Assembly: GCA_902510635.1 (NCBI GenBank)
Contig: CABXCB010000004.1
Span: forward strand, 1-47,103
Reading direction: 5' to 3'
Length of the DNA: 47,103 nt
Source: an uncultured Pelagibacteraceae bacterium
GTDB taxonomy: Bacteria > Pseudomonadota > Alphaproteobacteria > Pelagibacterales > Pelagibacteraceae
In this document: one piece after another, positions 37,851 through 47,103 of the stretch
Layout: the number at the start of each line of letters is the position of its first letter
How positions within the stretch are numbered: position 1 is the stretch's first letter
Notes under the pieces: model-generated
What the model saw: only the letters and a program-made list of their open reading frames with translations
Database searches by the model: none
Told to the model about the DNA's origin: nothing
Position numbers and translations under genes: made by a program

Positions 37851-39247
37851 TATTTAATGTATTTTGGTAAATCTCTAATCCAATTAGAGATTGATCCAGC
37901 GCCCATTCCTATTACTATTTTATTGCCATATATATTTTGTTTAACATATTTAATTAAATCCAAATTATTATTAATTAATATTAATTTTACTTTCGAATTT
38001 TTAATTATTTTTTTAGCAAAGCTATTGTAACTAAATCCCAACTTTATATTTTCACCAGCTTTATATATTGGACATAAAATTAAGGTATTCGCTTTTTTAA
38101 ATGATTTTGAAAATTCATCATGTAAGTGTTTTAGTCTAGAAATTCTATGAGGTTGAAATACACATTCAATTTCTTTATCCTTATAAACTTCTCTTACACC
38201 ATCAAGAACTTGGGAAATCTCTGTTGGATGATGTGCATAATCATCAAAAAATGGAACATTATTATAAGAAAAAACTTTAGTAAATCTTCTTTGAACACCA
38301 GAAAATTTTTCTAAACCTTTTTTTATAATTTTAATTGGTATACCAACTGAAAATGCAATAGCGGCGGCTGCAGTTGAATTTCTAATATTGTGTAAACCAA
38401 TAAGGGGTATTTTTATATTTTTTATAAAATTTATTTTTGTTCCTGTTAAATTTATTTTTATATCAAATTTTGAATAAGTTTCTTTTTGAGAAATATTAAA
38501 TATTTTAAAATTTGATAATTTATTTGTGCCATAAGTATTATAATTTAAATTACTAATTTTTTTTATTACATCTCTATTATTTTCATCATCTAAGCATATA
38601 AAAGTTTTTCCAAATGATGGTGTTTTTTCAATAAAATTAATAAAATTTTTTTTTAGAATATCTAAAGATTTATAATAATCTAAATGTTCTTTATCAATAT
38701 TTGTAACTATTGAATAAGTTGAAGGAATCTTTGTAAAACTTCCATCAGATTCATCAGACTCTAAAATACACCAATCACTTTTGCCTAATTTTGCAGAACC
38801 ACTAAATGAATTTAAAACTCCACCATTAATTACTGTTGGATCTATTTTTGCATGTGTAAATATACTTGAAATTAACGAAGTGGTTGTAGTTTTACCATGC
38901 GATCCTGCTACGACTACATTTTTCATTAGAGAAACAACATTTGCTAACATTTCTCCTCTTTTATAAATTGGTATTCTTTTTTTTTTTGCAAATAATAATT
39001 CAGGATTATTTTTTTTAATCGCAGATGAAATAACTATAATAGTTGATTTATTAATATTTAGTTTTTTATGTCCTATATATACTTTAATTTTTTTTTGTTT
39101 AATTCTTTCAATATTTTTATTATTAGAAATATCACTTCCCTGAACCTTAAAACCCAAATCTTTCATTATGAGTGCTAAACCACTCATGCCGATTCCACCA
39201 ATTCCAATAAAATGGATTAATTCTGATTTTGCTAATTTAATTTTCAT
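37850..39247 (-). CDS. murC: UDP-N-acetylmuramate--L-alanine ligase
   Basis: IHFIGIGGIGMSGLALIMKDLGFKVQGSD, VAGSHGKTTTTSLISSIF, ESDESDGSF, FDDYAHHPTEI. Confidence 0.96.
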   Translation of the reverse strand: MKIKLAKSELIHFIGIGGIGMSGLALIMKDLGFKVQGSDISNNKNIERIKQKKIKVYIGHKKLNINKSTIIVISSAIKKNNPELLFAKKKRIPIYKRGEMLANVVSLMKNVVVAGSHGKTTTTSLISSIFTHAKIDPTVINGGVLNSFSGSAKLGKSDWCILESDESDGSFTKIPSTYSIVTNIDKEHLDYYKSLDILKKNFINFIEKTPSFGKTFICLDDENNRDVIKKISNLNYNTYGTNKLSNFKIFNISQKETYSKFDIKINLTGTKINFIKNIKIPLIGLHNIRNSTAAAAIAFSVGIPIKIIKKGLEKFSGVQRRFTKVFSYNNVPFFDDYAHHPTEISQVLDGVREVYKDKEIECVFQPHRISRLKHLHDEFSKSFKKANTLILCPIYKAGENIKLGFSYNSFAKKIIKNSKVKLILINNNLDLIKYVKQNIYGNKIVIGMGAGSISNWIRDLPKYIK

Positions 39248-40316
39248 TTATTAAAGCTAGTAACTTTTGATTTATATTATTCCAGGTGTTTTGATAAGAA
39301 AATTCACACATATTATTTTTTTTTTCAAAATAGTTTTCAGGATTTTGTATTAAATTTAGAATAAATTCTTTTAAATTATCTTTGTTATAATCTGACTGAT
39401 TAACTATCCAACATAGTTTTTTATCGTAATAATTTTTAGCATTATAAAATTGATGATTATCTTTTGATTTAGGTAGAGGTATTGCAATGAAAGGAATTTC
39501 AAAAAAAATCAATTCTGAAATTGTAGAAGCTCCAGATCTTGTAATTGCCAAGTCCGCTTTGATGTATTTTTTAAAAATTTCTTGATCAAAACTAAATAGT
39601 TCATTTTCTATTCCATTTTCTTTATATTTCTTTTTTAATAAATTTTTTTTATTCTCGTCAATTATTTGTTGTATTAATGAAATTTTATAGTTTTTAGATA
39701 AATTAATCATTAATTCACTAATTTCCTCATCAAAAAATTCTGACCCTTGACTACCTCCTATAATTAAAATTGAGAAGTTTTTTTTAATTTTTTTTTTAAT
39801 ATTTTTTTTTTTTTCATAAATTTCTTTTCTTAATAATGGATTAATTAACAAAATTTTATTTTTTTGTTTATCGGGAAAATTTATAATTTTATCTGAATAA
39901 CAAATAATTTTTTCTGAAAATCTTAGAAAAAATTTATTTGATCTACCTATTACCATATTGGGCTCGAATAAATAAATTTTAATATTTAATACTTTTGCAC
40001 ACAAGCATAGGGGCAAAGACATATACCCCCCAGTACTAATCAAAATATCAATATTGTTTTTTTTAATAAAAAAAAATGATTTGAAGAGAGAAATTATTAA
40101 AAAAAATATTATATTGGGTATTTTAAATAAATTTTTTGAAATCCTTGGAATCTCAATTAATTTAAAATTATAATCTTTATCATTAATAAATTGAGACCCC
40201 CTTTTATCTGATGTTAAAAATATTCTGTAATCATTTTTAAGATGATCGTATAAAGCAGTTGCAGGAATGGTATGTCCGCCAGAGCCTCCTGTGCTAATTA
40301 ATATATTTTTTTTCAC
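39237..40316 (-). CDS. murG: UDP-N-acetylglucosamine--N-acetylmuramyl-(pentapeptide) transferase
   Basis: NILISTGGSGGHTIPATALYDHL, LISTGGYMSLPLCLCAKVLNIKIYLFEPNMVIGRSN, IIGGSQGSEFFDE, ITRSGASTISELIFFEIPFIAIPLP. Confidence 0.95.
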   Translation of the reverse strand: MKKNILISTGGSGGHTIPATALYDHLKNDYRIFLTSDKRGSQFINDKDYNFKLIEIPRISKNLFKIPNIIFFLIISLFKSFFFIKKNNIDILISTGGYMSLPLCLCAKVLNIKIYLFEPNMVIGRSNKFFLRFSEKIICYSDKIINFPDKQKNKILLINPLLRKEIYEKKKNIKKKIKKNFSILIIGGSQGSEFFDEEISELMINLSKNYKISLIQQIIDENKKNLLKKKYKENGIENELFSFDQEIFKKYIKADLAITRSGASTISELIFFEIPFIAIPLPKSKDNHQFYNAKNYYDKKLCWIVNQSDYNKDNLKEFILNLIQNPENYFEKKNNMCEFSYQNTWNNINQKLLALINEN

Positions 40317-41437
40317 TAACTTATTTTTCTTTTTGTCAAATTTAATATAATTCCTGATAATATAGATGTACTTATTATAGATGAACCTCCATAACTTAAG
40401 AAAGGTAATGTCATTCCAGTAGTTGGCAATAATCTTATATTAACTCCAATATGAATAAAAGTTTGAAACAAAATTATTGTAGCTATCCCAACTAAAATTA
40501 ATTTAATCTTATCTTCATTCTCATTGTCTGTTTTTTTTAATATACAATACGACAATATTAAAAAAATAATCATTATTAATAAAACAATTATTACTCCAAA
40601 CTCTTCTGAAATTACCGATATAATATAATCTGTGTGAGCCTCTGGTACTTTTGAATTTAAAGTTCCTTCGCCTATCCCTTGTCCAAAAAAACCTCCATTA
40701 GAAATAGCTTCTGAAGCTCTTTCAGATTGATAATTATTACCAGAGCTTGGATTTATAAATGAAAATAATCTTTGTTTTATGTACTCAAATTTTGAAACAT
40801 ATAGAATCAGATAAATTAATACTGAAAAAGTTGATGTAAAAAAAATAAATAAAAATAATAAATTAATTCCTGAAACGAATATTAAAGAAAACCACATAAG
40901 CATTATTAGTATAGTTTGTCCTATGTCAGGTTGTGAAATCAGAAATAAAATTACTGGAATAATTATCAATAAACTCAATAAATATTTAAAATAAAGGTGT
41001 TTTTCATTATCAAGTGAAAAAACAGTTGATATCATAATTATTAAAAAAGGTTTTAGAATTTCAATTGGTTGAAATCTTGGTATCATAGGCAAATCAATCC
41101 ATCTTGTTGATCCTTTTACTTCTGTGCCTATAAATGGAACTAAAGCTAAAAATATAAAGAAAATAAAAAATAAATATTTAGAGATTTGAAATAACTTTTT
41201 TTGATCAATTGCAGAGAAAGTAATTAAAATAAAAATCCCTAAAAAAATAAAGAATAAATGTTTTATAAAGAAATAATAAGTATTAGTATTCAATTTATCT
41301 GAAGCAATTATTGATGTGGAAACTAGTGAAAAAAATAAACCAAGCCCAAAAAGTAATAAAATTAAAAATAAAATAAATTTATCAATATTTTTCCACCAAC
41401 CATAATAAAAATTAAATATTTTATTTAAATCAAACAT
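40316..41437 (-). CDS. ftsW: SEDS-family peptidoglycan polymerase FtsW
   Basis: KGSTRWIDLPMIPRFQPIEILKPFLI, QPDIGQTILI, GQGIGEGTLNSKVPEAHTDYIISVISEEFG, LPTTGMTLPFLSYGGSSIIS. Confidence 0.95.
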   Translation of the reverse strand: MFDLNKIFNFYYGWWKNIDKFILFLILLLFGLGLFFSLVSTSIIASDKLNTNTYYFFIKHLFFIFLGIFILITFSAIDQKKLFQISKYLFFIFFIFLALVPFIGTEVKGSTRWIDLPMIPRFQPIEILKPFLIIMISTVFSLDNEKHLYFKYLLSLLIIIPVILFLISQPDIGQTILIMLMWFSLIFVSGINLLFLFIFFTSTFSVLIYLILYVSKFEYIKQRLFSFINPSSGNNYQSERASEAISNGGFFGQGIGEGTLNSKVPEAHTDYIISVISEEFGVIIVLLIMIIFLILSYCILKKTDNENEDKIKLILVGIATIILFQTFIHIGVNIRLLPTTGMTLPFLSYGGSSIISTSILSGIILNLTKRKIS

Positions 41438-42722
41438 TTATTTTTCTTATAAATTTTATTTTTTTTATTAAATAGTTAAAATAATGTCCTCTATCTTCAA
41501 AATTTTTAAATTTATCAAATGATGCTGCTGAAGGACTAAACAATACATGAGAATGTTTATACCGATTTAATTTAATTTCTTTTGCTACTTTGTTTAAGAT
41601 ATTATCTAAATTATCATACGTTATTGACAATATTTTATTACTAAGTTTTTTTTTAAAAAAACTTTTATCTTTTCCAAAAATATAACATTTAATATTTTTG
41701 AAATACTTAGATGGTAAATTAAATTTGTCTCCTTTTTTGGCGATTCCTCCCAATATCCAATAAATATTTTTATAAGATTTGAGTAGATTTAGACTTGATG
41801 AAAAACTTGTTGATTTTGAATCATTTATTATAGTAACAAATTTATTTTTATATATAATTTGCTGTCTAAATTCTAAACCTTTAAATGAATTTACTGTTTT
41901 TAATAGTTTAGATTTATTTAATTTAAATATTTTAGCAAACTCAAATATAAAGGATAAATTTAATAAATTATTAATATTATCAAAATAGTTGTTATAAACT
42001 AATTTTTTTATTTTTTTATAATTTTTATTAATTTTAATAATTTTAGAATTAATTTTATTTTTTTTTATTTCATTATTCAAAAATTTATTATTTTCAATAA
42101 ATGAATAAAAATTTTTTTTCTGATTTAGTATAAGTTTAAATTTCGCATGAGCATATTTCTGTATTGATTTATGCCTTTCTAAATGATCAGGGCTAATATT
42201 TAGTATAAATGCATAATCTGTTTGGAAATATTTGCTATAGTCTAATTGGTAAGACGATGCTTCAATTACAAAAATAGTATCTAAATTTATTTTTTTTTTA
42301 GAAAGAATAGGTATCCCTATATTTCCAGCTAGTACAACATCCTTTTTTTGATCTTTTAAAATTTTGAATAATAATTTTGCTGTAGTGGACTTTCCATTGG
42401 TTCCTGTAATAGTAATTTTTAAATTTTTTGGATTATTGATATAAAAAATGTCTAAATCAGTTATTATTTTTTTTTTATTTTTTTCTAAATATTTTTTAAG
42501 CTTGCACTTATTAATATTAATACCTGGACTTACAACTATATAATCAAATTGAGTTAATTTTACTTTTTTTAATGAAGTAAAAAAATTGTTATATTCTTTA
42601 TTGTCATCATAAATTAAAATTTTATTTTTTTTTTTTAAATATTTATATGTTGCAGAACCAGTTTTTCCATATCCATAGATAAGAAATTTTTTATTTTTTA
42701 AATTTTCATTTAAATTAAACAT
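41430..42722 (-). CDS. murD: UDP-N-acetylmuramoylalanine--D-glutamate ligase
   Basis: LIYGYGKTGSATYKYLKKK, VVSPGININ, ITGTNGKSTTAKLLFKIL, VLAGNIGIPIL, ILNISPDHLERH, LFSPSAASFDKFKNFEDRG. Confidence 0.95.
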   Translation of the reverse strand: MFNLNENLKNKKFLIYGYGKTGSATYKYLKKKNKILIYDDNKEYNNFFTSLKKVKLTQFDYIVVSPGININKCKLKKYLEKNKKKIITDLDIFYINNPKNLKITITGTNGKSTTAKLLFKILKDQKKDVVLAGNIGIPILSKKKINLDTIFVIEASSYQLDYSKYFQTDYAFILNISPDHLERHKSIQKYAHAKFKLILNQKKNFYSFIENNKFLNNEIKKNKINSKIIKINKNYKKIKKLVYNNYFDNINNLLNLSFIFEFAKIFKLNKSKLLKTVNSFKGLEFRQQIIYKNKFVTIINDSKSTSFSSSLNLLKSYKNIYWILGGIAKKGDKFNLPSKYFKNIKCYIFGKDKSFFKKKLSNKILSITYDNLDNILNKVAKEIKLNRYKHSHVLFSPSAASFDKFKNFEDRGHYFNYLIKKIKFIRKINV

Positions 42723-43807
42723 TATCTTAACTTAAGAGTGGCAAGTCCTATCATCGCTAAAATAATTGATATAATCCAAAATCTAACTACAACAGTAGAC
42801 TCGGCCCATCCTTTTTTTTCAAAATGATGATGAATTGGTGCCATTTTAAAAATTCTTTTTCCAGTTAACTTGTATGAAACTACTTGTACAATCACTGAAA
42901 CTGCTTCTAAAACAAACAACCCTCCTGTTATAGCTAAGACAATTTCATGTTTAGTTATTATACCCACGGCACCAAGGGATCCTCCTAGAGCTAAAGAACC
43001 GGTATCTCCCATAAAGATTTTTGCGGGCGGAGCATTAAACCAAAGAAAACCTATACAAGCACCTATAATTGAACCACAGAACACTGCGGCTTCTCCAACA
43101 TCCTTTATATACGGAATGTGCAAATATTCTGAAAAAACTATATTTCCAGTAACATAGCTTATAAATGCAAAACAAGAAGCAACCAATATAACGGGAACTG
43201 TTGCAAGTCCATCTAAACCATCAGTTAAATTAACAGCGTTTGAAGATCCAACAATTATAAATATATAAAAAGGAATGAAAAACCAACCAAGATTAATAAC
43301 CAAATTTTTAAAAAATGGAAAATGTAAATTTTTTAATTCAGCTGAATTTATATAAAAAGTTAATATGTATATTCCAATCAAAGATATAATAATTTGAGAA
43401 ATTATTTTAAATCTAAATGAAACTCCACTTGAGCTTCCACTTTTTATTTTTTTATAATCATCGTACGCTCCAAGAATTCCTAAGCCCCCAACAATAAATA
43501 TTAAAAACCAATTATAAGGATTTGATAAATCTGACCATAGTAAAACACCAGAAAAAATTCCAATTAAAATTAAAACTCCACCCATTGTAGGAGTTCCAAT
43601 TTTTTTTATTATATGATCAGTTGGGCCATCAGATCTGATTGGGTTGTGAATTTTTTTATTGGAAAAATAATTTATTATTGGATTCCCAATAAAAAAAACT
43701 ACTATCATTGAAGTAAACATCGACAAACCTGTTCTAACCGTTAAATATTTAAAGACATTAAATATAGGATAATTTTCAACAAGAGCAGAAAATAGACTAT
43801 ATAGCAT
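42722..43807 (-). CDS. mraY: Phospho-N-acetylmuramoyl-pentapeptide transferase
   Basis: DGPTDHIIKKIGTPTMGGVLIL, GAYDDYKKI, NAVNLTDGLDGLA, IFMGDTGSLALGGSLG, MAPIHHHFEKKGWAESTVVVRFWI. Confidence 0.97.
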   Translation of the reverse strand: MLYSLFSALVENYPIFNVFKYLTVRTGLSMFTSMIVVFFIGNPIINYFSNKKIHNPIRSDGPTDHIIKKIGTPTMGGVLILIGIFSGVLLWSDLSNPYNWFLIFIVGGLGILGAYDDYKKIKSGSSSGVSFRFKIISQIIISLIGIYILTFYINSAELKNLHFPFFKNLVINLGWFFIPFYIFIIVGSSNAVNLTDGLDGLATVPVILVASCFAFISYVTGNIVFSEYLHIPYIKDVGEAAVFCGSIIGACIGFLWFNAPPAKIFMGDTGSLALGGSLGAVGIITKHEIVLAITGGLFVLEAVSVIVQVVSYKLTGKRIFKMAPIHHHFEKKGWAESTVVVRFWIISIILAMIGLATLKLR

Positions 43808-46640
43808 AAATTCTTCCTTTTTTTATATTTCCAACAACACTATTCAAACCAGTTGAGTTAGAAGCTTTTATCATTAAATGATCATTATTATTTAAATCAT
43901 TTTTAATCAAATGATAAATTTCATCTTTATTACTCAAAATTCTCCCCCTTTTTTTTATACTAATACCATAAAAAGTTTCTTTTATATGATTTCCAACAAC
44001 ATAAACTTTTTTTATTGAAGTTTTATTAATTATTTTAGAAATTTTTTTGTGTAATAATTTTGAAAATTTTCCAAGTTCCAACATATCTCCTAATATTAAA
44101 TACTTATTATAATTTTTTTGTTTATCAAAATTTTCAATAGCAAATTTTAATGACAGAGGGTTAGAATTATAACTCTCATCAGTTAGATAAATAGTTTTAT
44201 TTTTAAATCTTACTTTTGTTTGATCGCCACGTGAAAGAGGAACTTTAAAATTATAAAATAATTTTTCATTTATATTTTTTAAATTGTAAAACTCAGAAAG
44301 TAGGGCTACAGATGCTAAGATATTATCTAAATATAGTGATAAATCATTTTTAACCAAAAAAGTTTTAATTAAATTTTTTACATTTATAAAAATTTTAGAA
44401 TTTTTTTTATTTGATATTATTTTTTTAATATAAATATCAGATGATGTATTTTTTTTACTAAAAGAAATAACATGAATATTTTTTTTTAATGCAATTTTTT
44501 TTAAAAAATTAAAATAACTATCATCTTTATTAAGTACAATTTTTCCTCCTTTTACTATATTATTCATGATCTCAGATTTAGCTTTTGCAATTTCGGAAAG
44601 ACTTTTAAAGTTTTTAATGTGTGCATATGATATATTTGTAATAATTCCAAAATTGGGTTTAATTATTTTTGTTAAATTATCTATTTCTCCTTTTTTATCC
44701 ATTCCAACCTCAAGTACTGCAAATTTATCATTTTTATTTATATTAAATAAACTTAATGGAACGCCAAATTTATTATTATGAGATCTATTAGATTTTGAGA
44801 TTGGTGCTAATTTTTTTAAACAAAATGAAAGTAAATCTTTTAAAGAAGTTTTTCCAGAACTGCCTGTAATAGATATAACTTTTGCAGCAGAGATTTTTCT
44901 TACATCTTTCGAGGCACTAGTTAAAACTTTTAAAACACTATTTGTTTTTACTTTTTTTGACTTATTTAACTTTCCTAATGTATTTACTATCGCTAAAGAT
45001 GCACCTTTTTTTATCGCCTCATCTGTGTAATTATTACCATCGTTTTTTGGACCTCTAATTGCAAAAAAAATATCATTTTTTTTTATTTCCTTGGAATTAA
45101 TTGAAGCTTTATTTATTTTTAATTTTTTGTCCAAAGAACTCAAATTACATTTTTCATTTAAAATATTTGCCTTCCAACTTTTAAATAATTTTTTATTTTT
45201 GTAATTGATTGTTTTTAAAATATATTTTCTATCAGAAAAAATTTTTTTCTTCCCATTATATTCTTGATAAACTTCATGTCCTTTTCCCGCAACTAATAAA
45301 ATATCTCCTGAATTTAGATTTTCTATGGCCATTTCTATTGCCATTCTTCTAGATGGAACTTCAACTAATTTATTTTTATCTATTTTTTGTTTAATCTGGT
45401 TTCTAATTTTTTTGGGATTTTCATATCTTGGATTGTCATCTGTTAAATAAATTTTAGTACAATACTGATTTGCAATTTTACCAATTATAGGTCTTTTATC
45501 TCTATCTCTATTTCCTCCACAACCAAAAACAATTGAAATAGAACTATGACTAAACTGTTCTTTTAAACTTTCCAATGTATATCTGAGTGCATCAGGTGTA
45601 TGAGCATAATCTAAAATCACTTTTGAATTATTTTTAATTTTACCAATATTTTCAAGCCTACCATCTACAGGTTTTATATGATTTATAGATTTAATTATTT
45701 TATCAAATTTAATATTACTTTTGCTTGCAGCTAAAATTGAAAATAAAAGATTTTTAATCTGGATTTTTCCTATTAGATTTGTTGTAAATAAATATTTTTT
45801 TTTATTAAATTCGATTTCAACTTTCTGCAAATCTCCAATATATTCATGTTTAGTTATTTTCAAATTTGAATTTTTTCCAATAGTAAATGGACTTAATTTA
45901 TTCTTTATACTAATTTTTTTTAGAATTTTTGATTCAGAAATGTCATTATCATAAATTATATTTCCTCTTTTTTTTACTAGTTTGTTAAATAATATTAACT
46001 TTGAATTAAAATAATCTTTATATGTTTTATGATAATCGAGGTGATCTCTAGATAAATTTGTAAATATCACTGTATCAAATTTTAAACCATCTAATCTATG
46101 CTGTTTTAGACCATGACTAGAGGCTTCTAAAATAATATTTTTTATTTTTTTTCTTTTAAATGATGCTAGAGTTTTGTGAATTGTTATTGGATCTAACGTT
46201 GTATTGTCTGTTAGCTTATTGCTATTATTGGTTTTAATTCCAAGTGTTCCTATAGTTGAAACTTTTAATTTATTTTTATTTAGTATTTGAAAATAAAAAT
46301 TAGCTATTGAAGACTTGCCATTTGTTCCTGTTACTGCAATTAAGTTAGCTGAAATATTTTTGTAATATTTTGAAGCGATTTCTGAGACTAGTTTTCTAAC
46401 ATTTTTGTTATTAATAAATAAAATATTTTCTTTTTTTCCTTGAAAATTTAAATCAGATACTATGGTTTTTGCACCATTATTAATCGCACTATTAATAAAT
46501 TTATTTCCATTTTTTTTTACTCCTCTTATTGAAAAAAAAATATCACCCTGTTTACATATTCTGCTATCTAAACTCAAATTATTAAATTTATGTAAATAAT
46601 ATTTTTTAGGTAAGTTCTTGAATAATTTTCCAATGTACAT
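43797..46640 (-). CDS. murEF: MurE-MurF fusion: UDP-MurNAc-tripeptide synthetase (meso-DAP type) fused to UDP-MurNAc-tripeptide-D-Ala-D-Ala ligase
   Basis: 947-aa single ORF: first half SLDSRICKQGDIFFSIRG..VTGTNGKSSIANF..LDYAHTPDALRYTLE..DDNPRYENP..AGKGHEVYQ (MurE); second half NSKEIKKNDIFFAIRGPKNDGNNYTDEAIKKGA..ITGSSGKTSLKDLLSFCL..DESYNSNPLSLKFAIE..ILGDMLELGKFS (MurF). Confidence 0.95.
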   Translation of the reverse strand: MYIGKLFKNLPKKYYLHKFNNLSLDSRICKQGDIFFSIRGVKKNGNKFINSAINNGAKTIVSDLNFQGKKENILFINNKNVRKLVSEIASKYYKNISANLIAVTGTNGKSSIANFYFQILNKNKLKVSTIGTLGIKTNNSNKLTDNTTLDPITIHKTLASFKRKKIKNIILEASSHGLKQHRLDGLKFDTVIFTNLSRDHLDYHKTYKDYFNSKLILFNKLVKKRGNIIYDNDISESKILKKISIKNKLSPFTIGKNSNLKITKHEYIGDLQKVEIEFNKKKYLFTTNLIGKIQIKNLLFSILAASKSNIKFDKIIKSINHIKPVDGRLENIGKIKNNSKVILDYAHTPDALRYTLESLKEQFSHSSISIVFGCGGNRDRDKRPIIGKIANQYCTKIYLTDDNPRYENPKKIRNQIKQKIDKNKLVEVPSRRMAIEMAIENLNSGDILLVAGKGHEVYQEYNGKKKIFSDRKYILKTINYKNKKLFKSWKANILNEKCNLSSLDKKLKINKASINSKEIKKNDIFFAIRGPKNDGNNYTDEAIKKGASLAIVNTLGKLNKSKKVKTNSVLKVLTSASKDVRKISAAKVISITGSSGKTSLKDLLSFCLKKLAPISKSNRSHNNKFGVPLSLFNINKNDKFAVLEVGMDKKGEIDNLTKIIKPNFGIITNISYAHIKNFKSLSEIAKAKSEIMNNIVKGGKIVLNKDDSYFNFLKKIALKKNIHVISFSKKNTSSDIYIKKIISNKKNSKIFINVKNLIKTFLVKNDLSLYLDNILASVALLSEFYNLKNINEKLFYNFKVPLSRGDQTKVRFKNKTIYLTDESYNSNPLSLKFAIENFDKQKNYNKYLILGDMLELGKFSKLLHKKISKIINKTSIKKVYVVGNHIKETFYGISIKKRGRILSNKDEIYHLIKNDLNNNDHLMIKASNSTGLNSVVGNIKKGRIYAI

Positions 46641-46657
46641 TTGATAAATTTAAAATC

Positions 46658-47103
46658 TTAATATTTTGTGGCTAAAATAGGTCCAATATTTTCTATAATT
46701 TGACCTGTAACCTCAACTGTAGTCCAGCCAGCAGTATTAAATGGAGTGCCCTTATATTTAATTTTTGAGCCATCCCTATAATGATAAATATAATCTTTAT
46801 TTGTTTTTGGCTCATCCAGCATTACTGCTAATACAAATTTTGGATTAGATGTAGGAAACACAGATATAAAAGTATTTATTTTTTTTTTTGAATAACTGCC
46901 AGCTATACTTTTTTGGGCGGTACCAGTTTTTCCTCCAATTTCATAACCATTAACATTGGCCAAGGAAGCGGTTCCTTCTTTTTCTGTTACAATCTTCCTT
47001 AAAATAGGTAAAATTTTTTGAGACACTTCATCACTTAAAATTTTTTTTTTATCATTTAAATTTCTAATTTTTACAATTATAGTTGGATCAATTTTATATC
47101 CAC
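46658..47103 (-). CDS. ftsI: Peptidoglycan transpeptidase FtsI/PBP3, C-terminal part (truncated by the window edge)
   Basis: GYEIGGKTGTAQKSIAGSYSKKKINTFISVFPTSNPKFVLAVMLDEPK (KTG motif); reading frame stays open from 47026 to 47103 (GYKIDPTIIVKIRNLNDKKKILSDEV). Confidence 0.92.
   Translation of the reverse strand, partial: GYKIDPTIIVKIRNLNDKKKILSDEVSQKILPILRKIVTEKEGTASLANVNGYEIGGKTGTAQKSIAGSYSKKKINTFISVFPTSNPKFVLAVMLDEPKTNKDYIYHYRDGSKIKYKGTPFNTAGWTTVEVTGQIIENIGPILATKY

Noticed and set aside
34181-47103. Long A/T homopolymers throughout the dcw cluster as possible frameshifting sites
   Set aside because: Expected from extreme AT content and Lys/Asn/Ile-rich proteins; every ORF is already open without invoking slippage.

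Overview
AT-rich, extremely compact bacterial chromosomal window that reads as a Pelagibacterales (SAR11)-like alphaproteobacterium (inference from composition, proteorhodopsin type and gene content). Contents in order: 5' end of alaS; recA with an intrinsic terminator; a TolC-type outer-membrane efflux gene plus a glycerate-kinase-like P-loop kinase; two GFA-domain genes; umuDC; DUF1015-serC-serA; a TrpB2-type gene; an operon of an ArnT-like GT, a previously untracked 39-aa membrane ORF, a GT2, a PhyH-type and a TauD-type oxygenase; dksA; GST; ferredoxin reductase and 2Fe-2S ferredoxin; a blue-type proteorhodopsin; a PrpE-type acyl-CoA synthetase plus an SMR transporter; dihydroorotase; ygfZ; a MazG-like gene; fumC; an AsmA-like protein; UvrD-family helicase; pepP; and a long minus-strand dcw cluster (ftsI-murEF fusion-mraY-murD-ftsW-murG-murC-murB-ddl-ftsQ-ftsA-lpxC-bamD-ligA). 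No rRNA, tRNA, CRISPR array or transposon was recognised. Most interesting observations: matching putative SOS operators (GAACAAAA-N3-GNAC) at the recA and umuD promoters; a hidden 39-aa membrane ORF translationally coupled inside the GT/oxygenase operon; a perfect intrinsic terminator between proteorhodopsin and ferredoxin that leaves only about 18 nt before the ferredoxin ATG; absence of ftsZ between ftsA and lpxC (and of recN between bamD and ligA); a murE-murF fusion; and convergent gene pairs that all overlap or nearly touch. All family assignments are by eye, with no database search.
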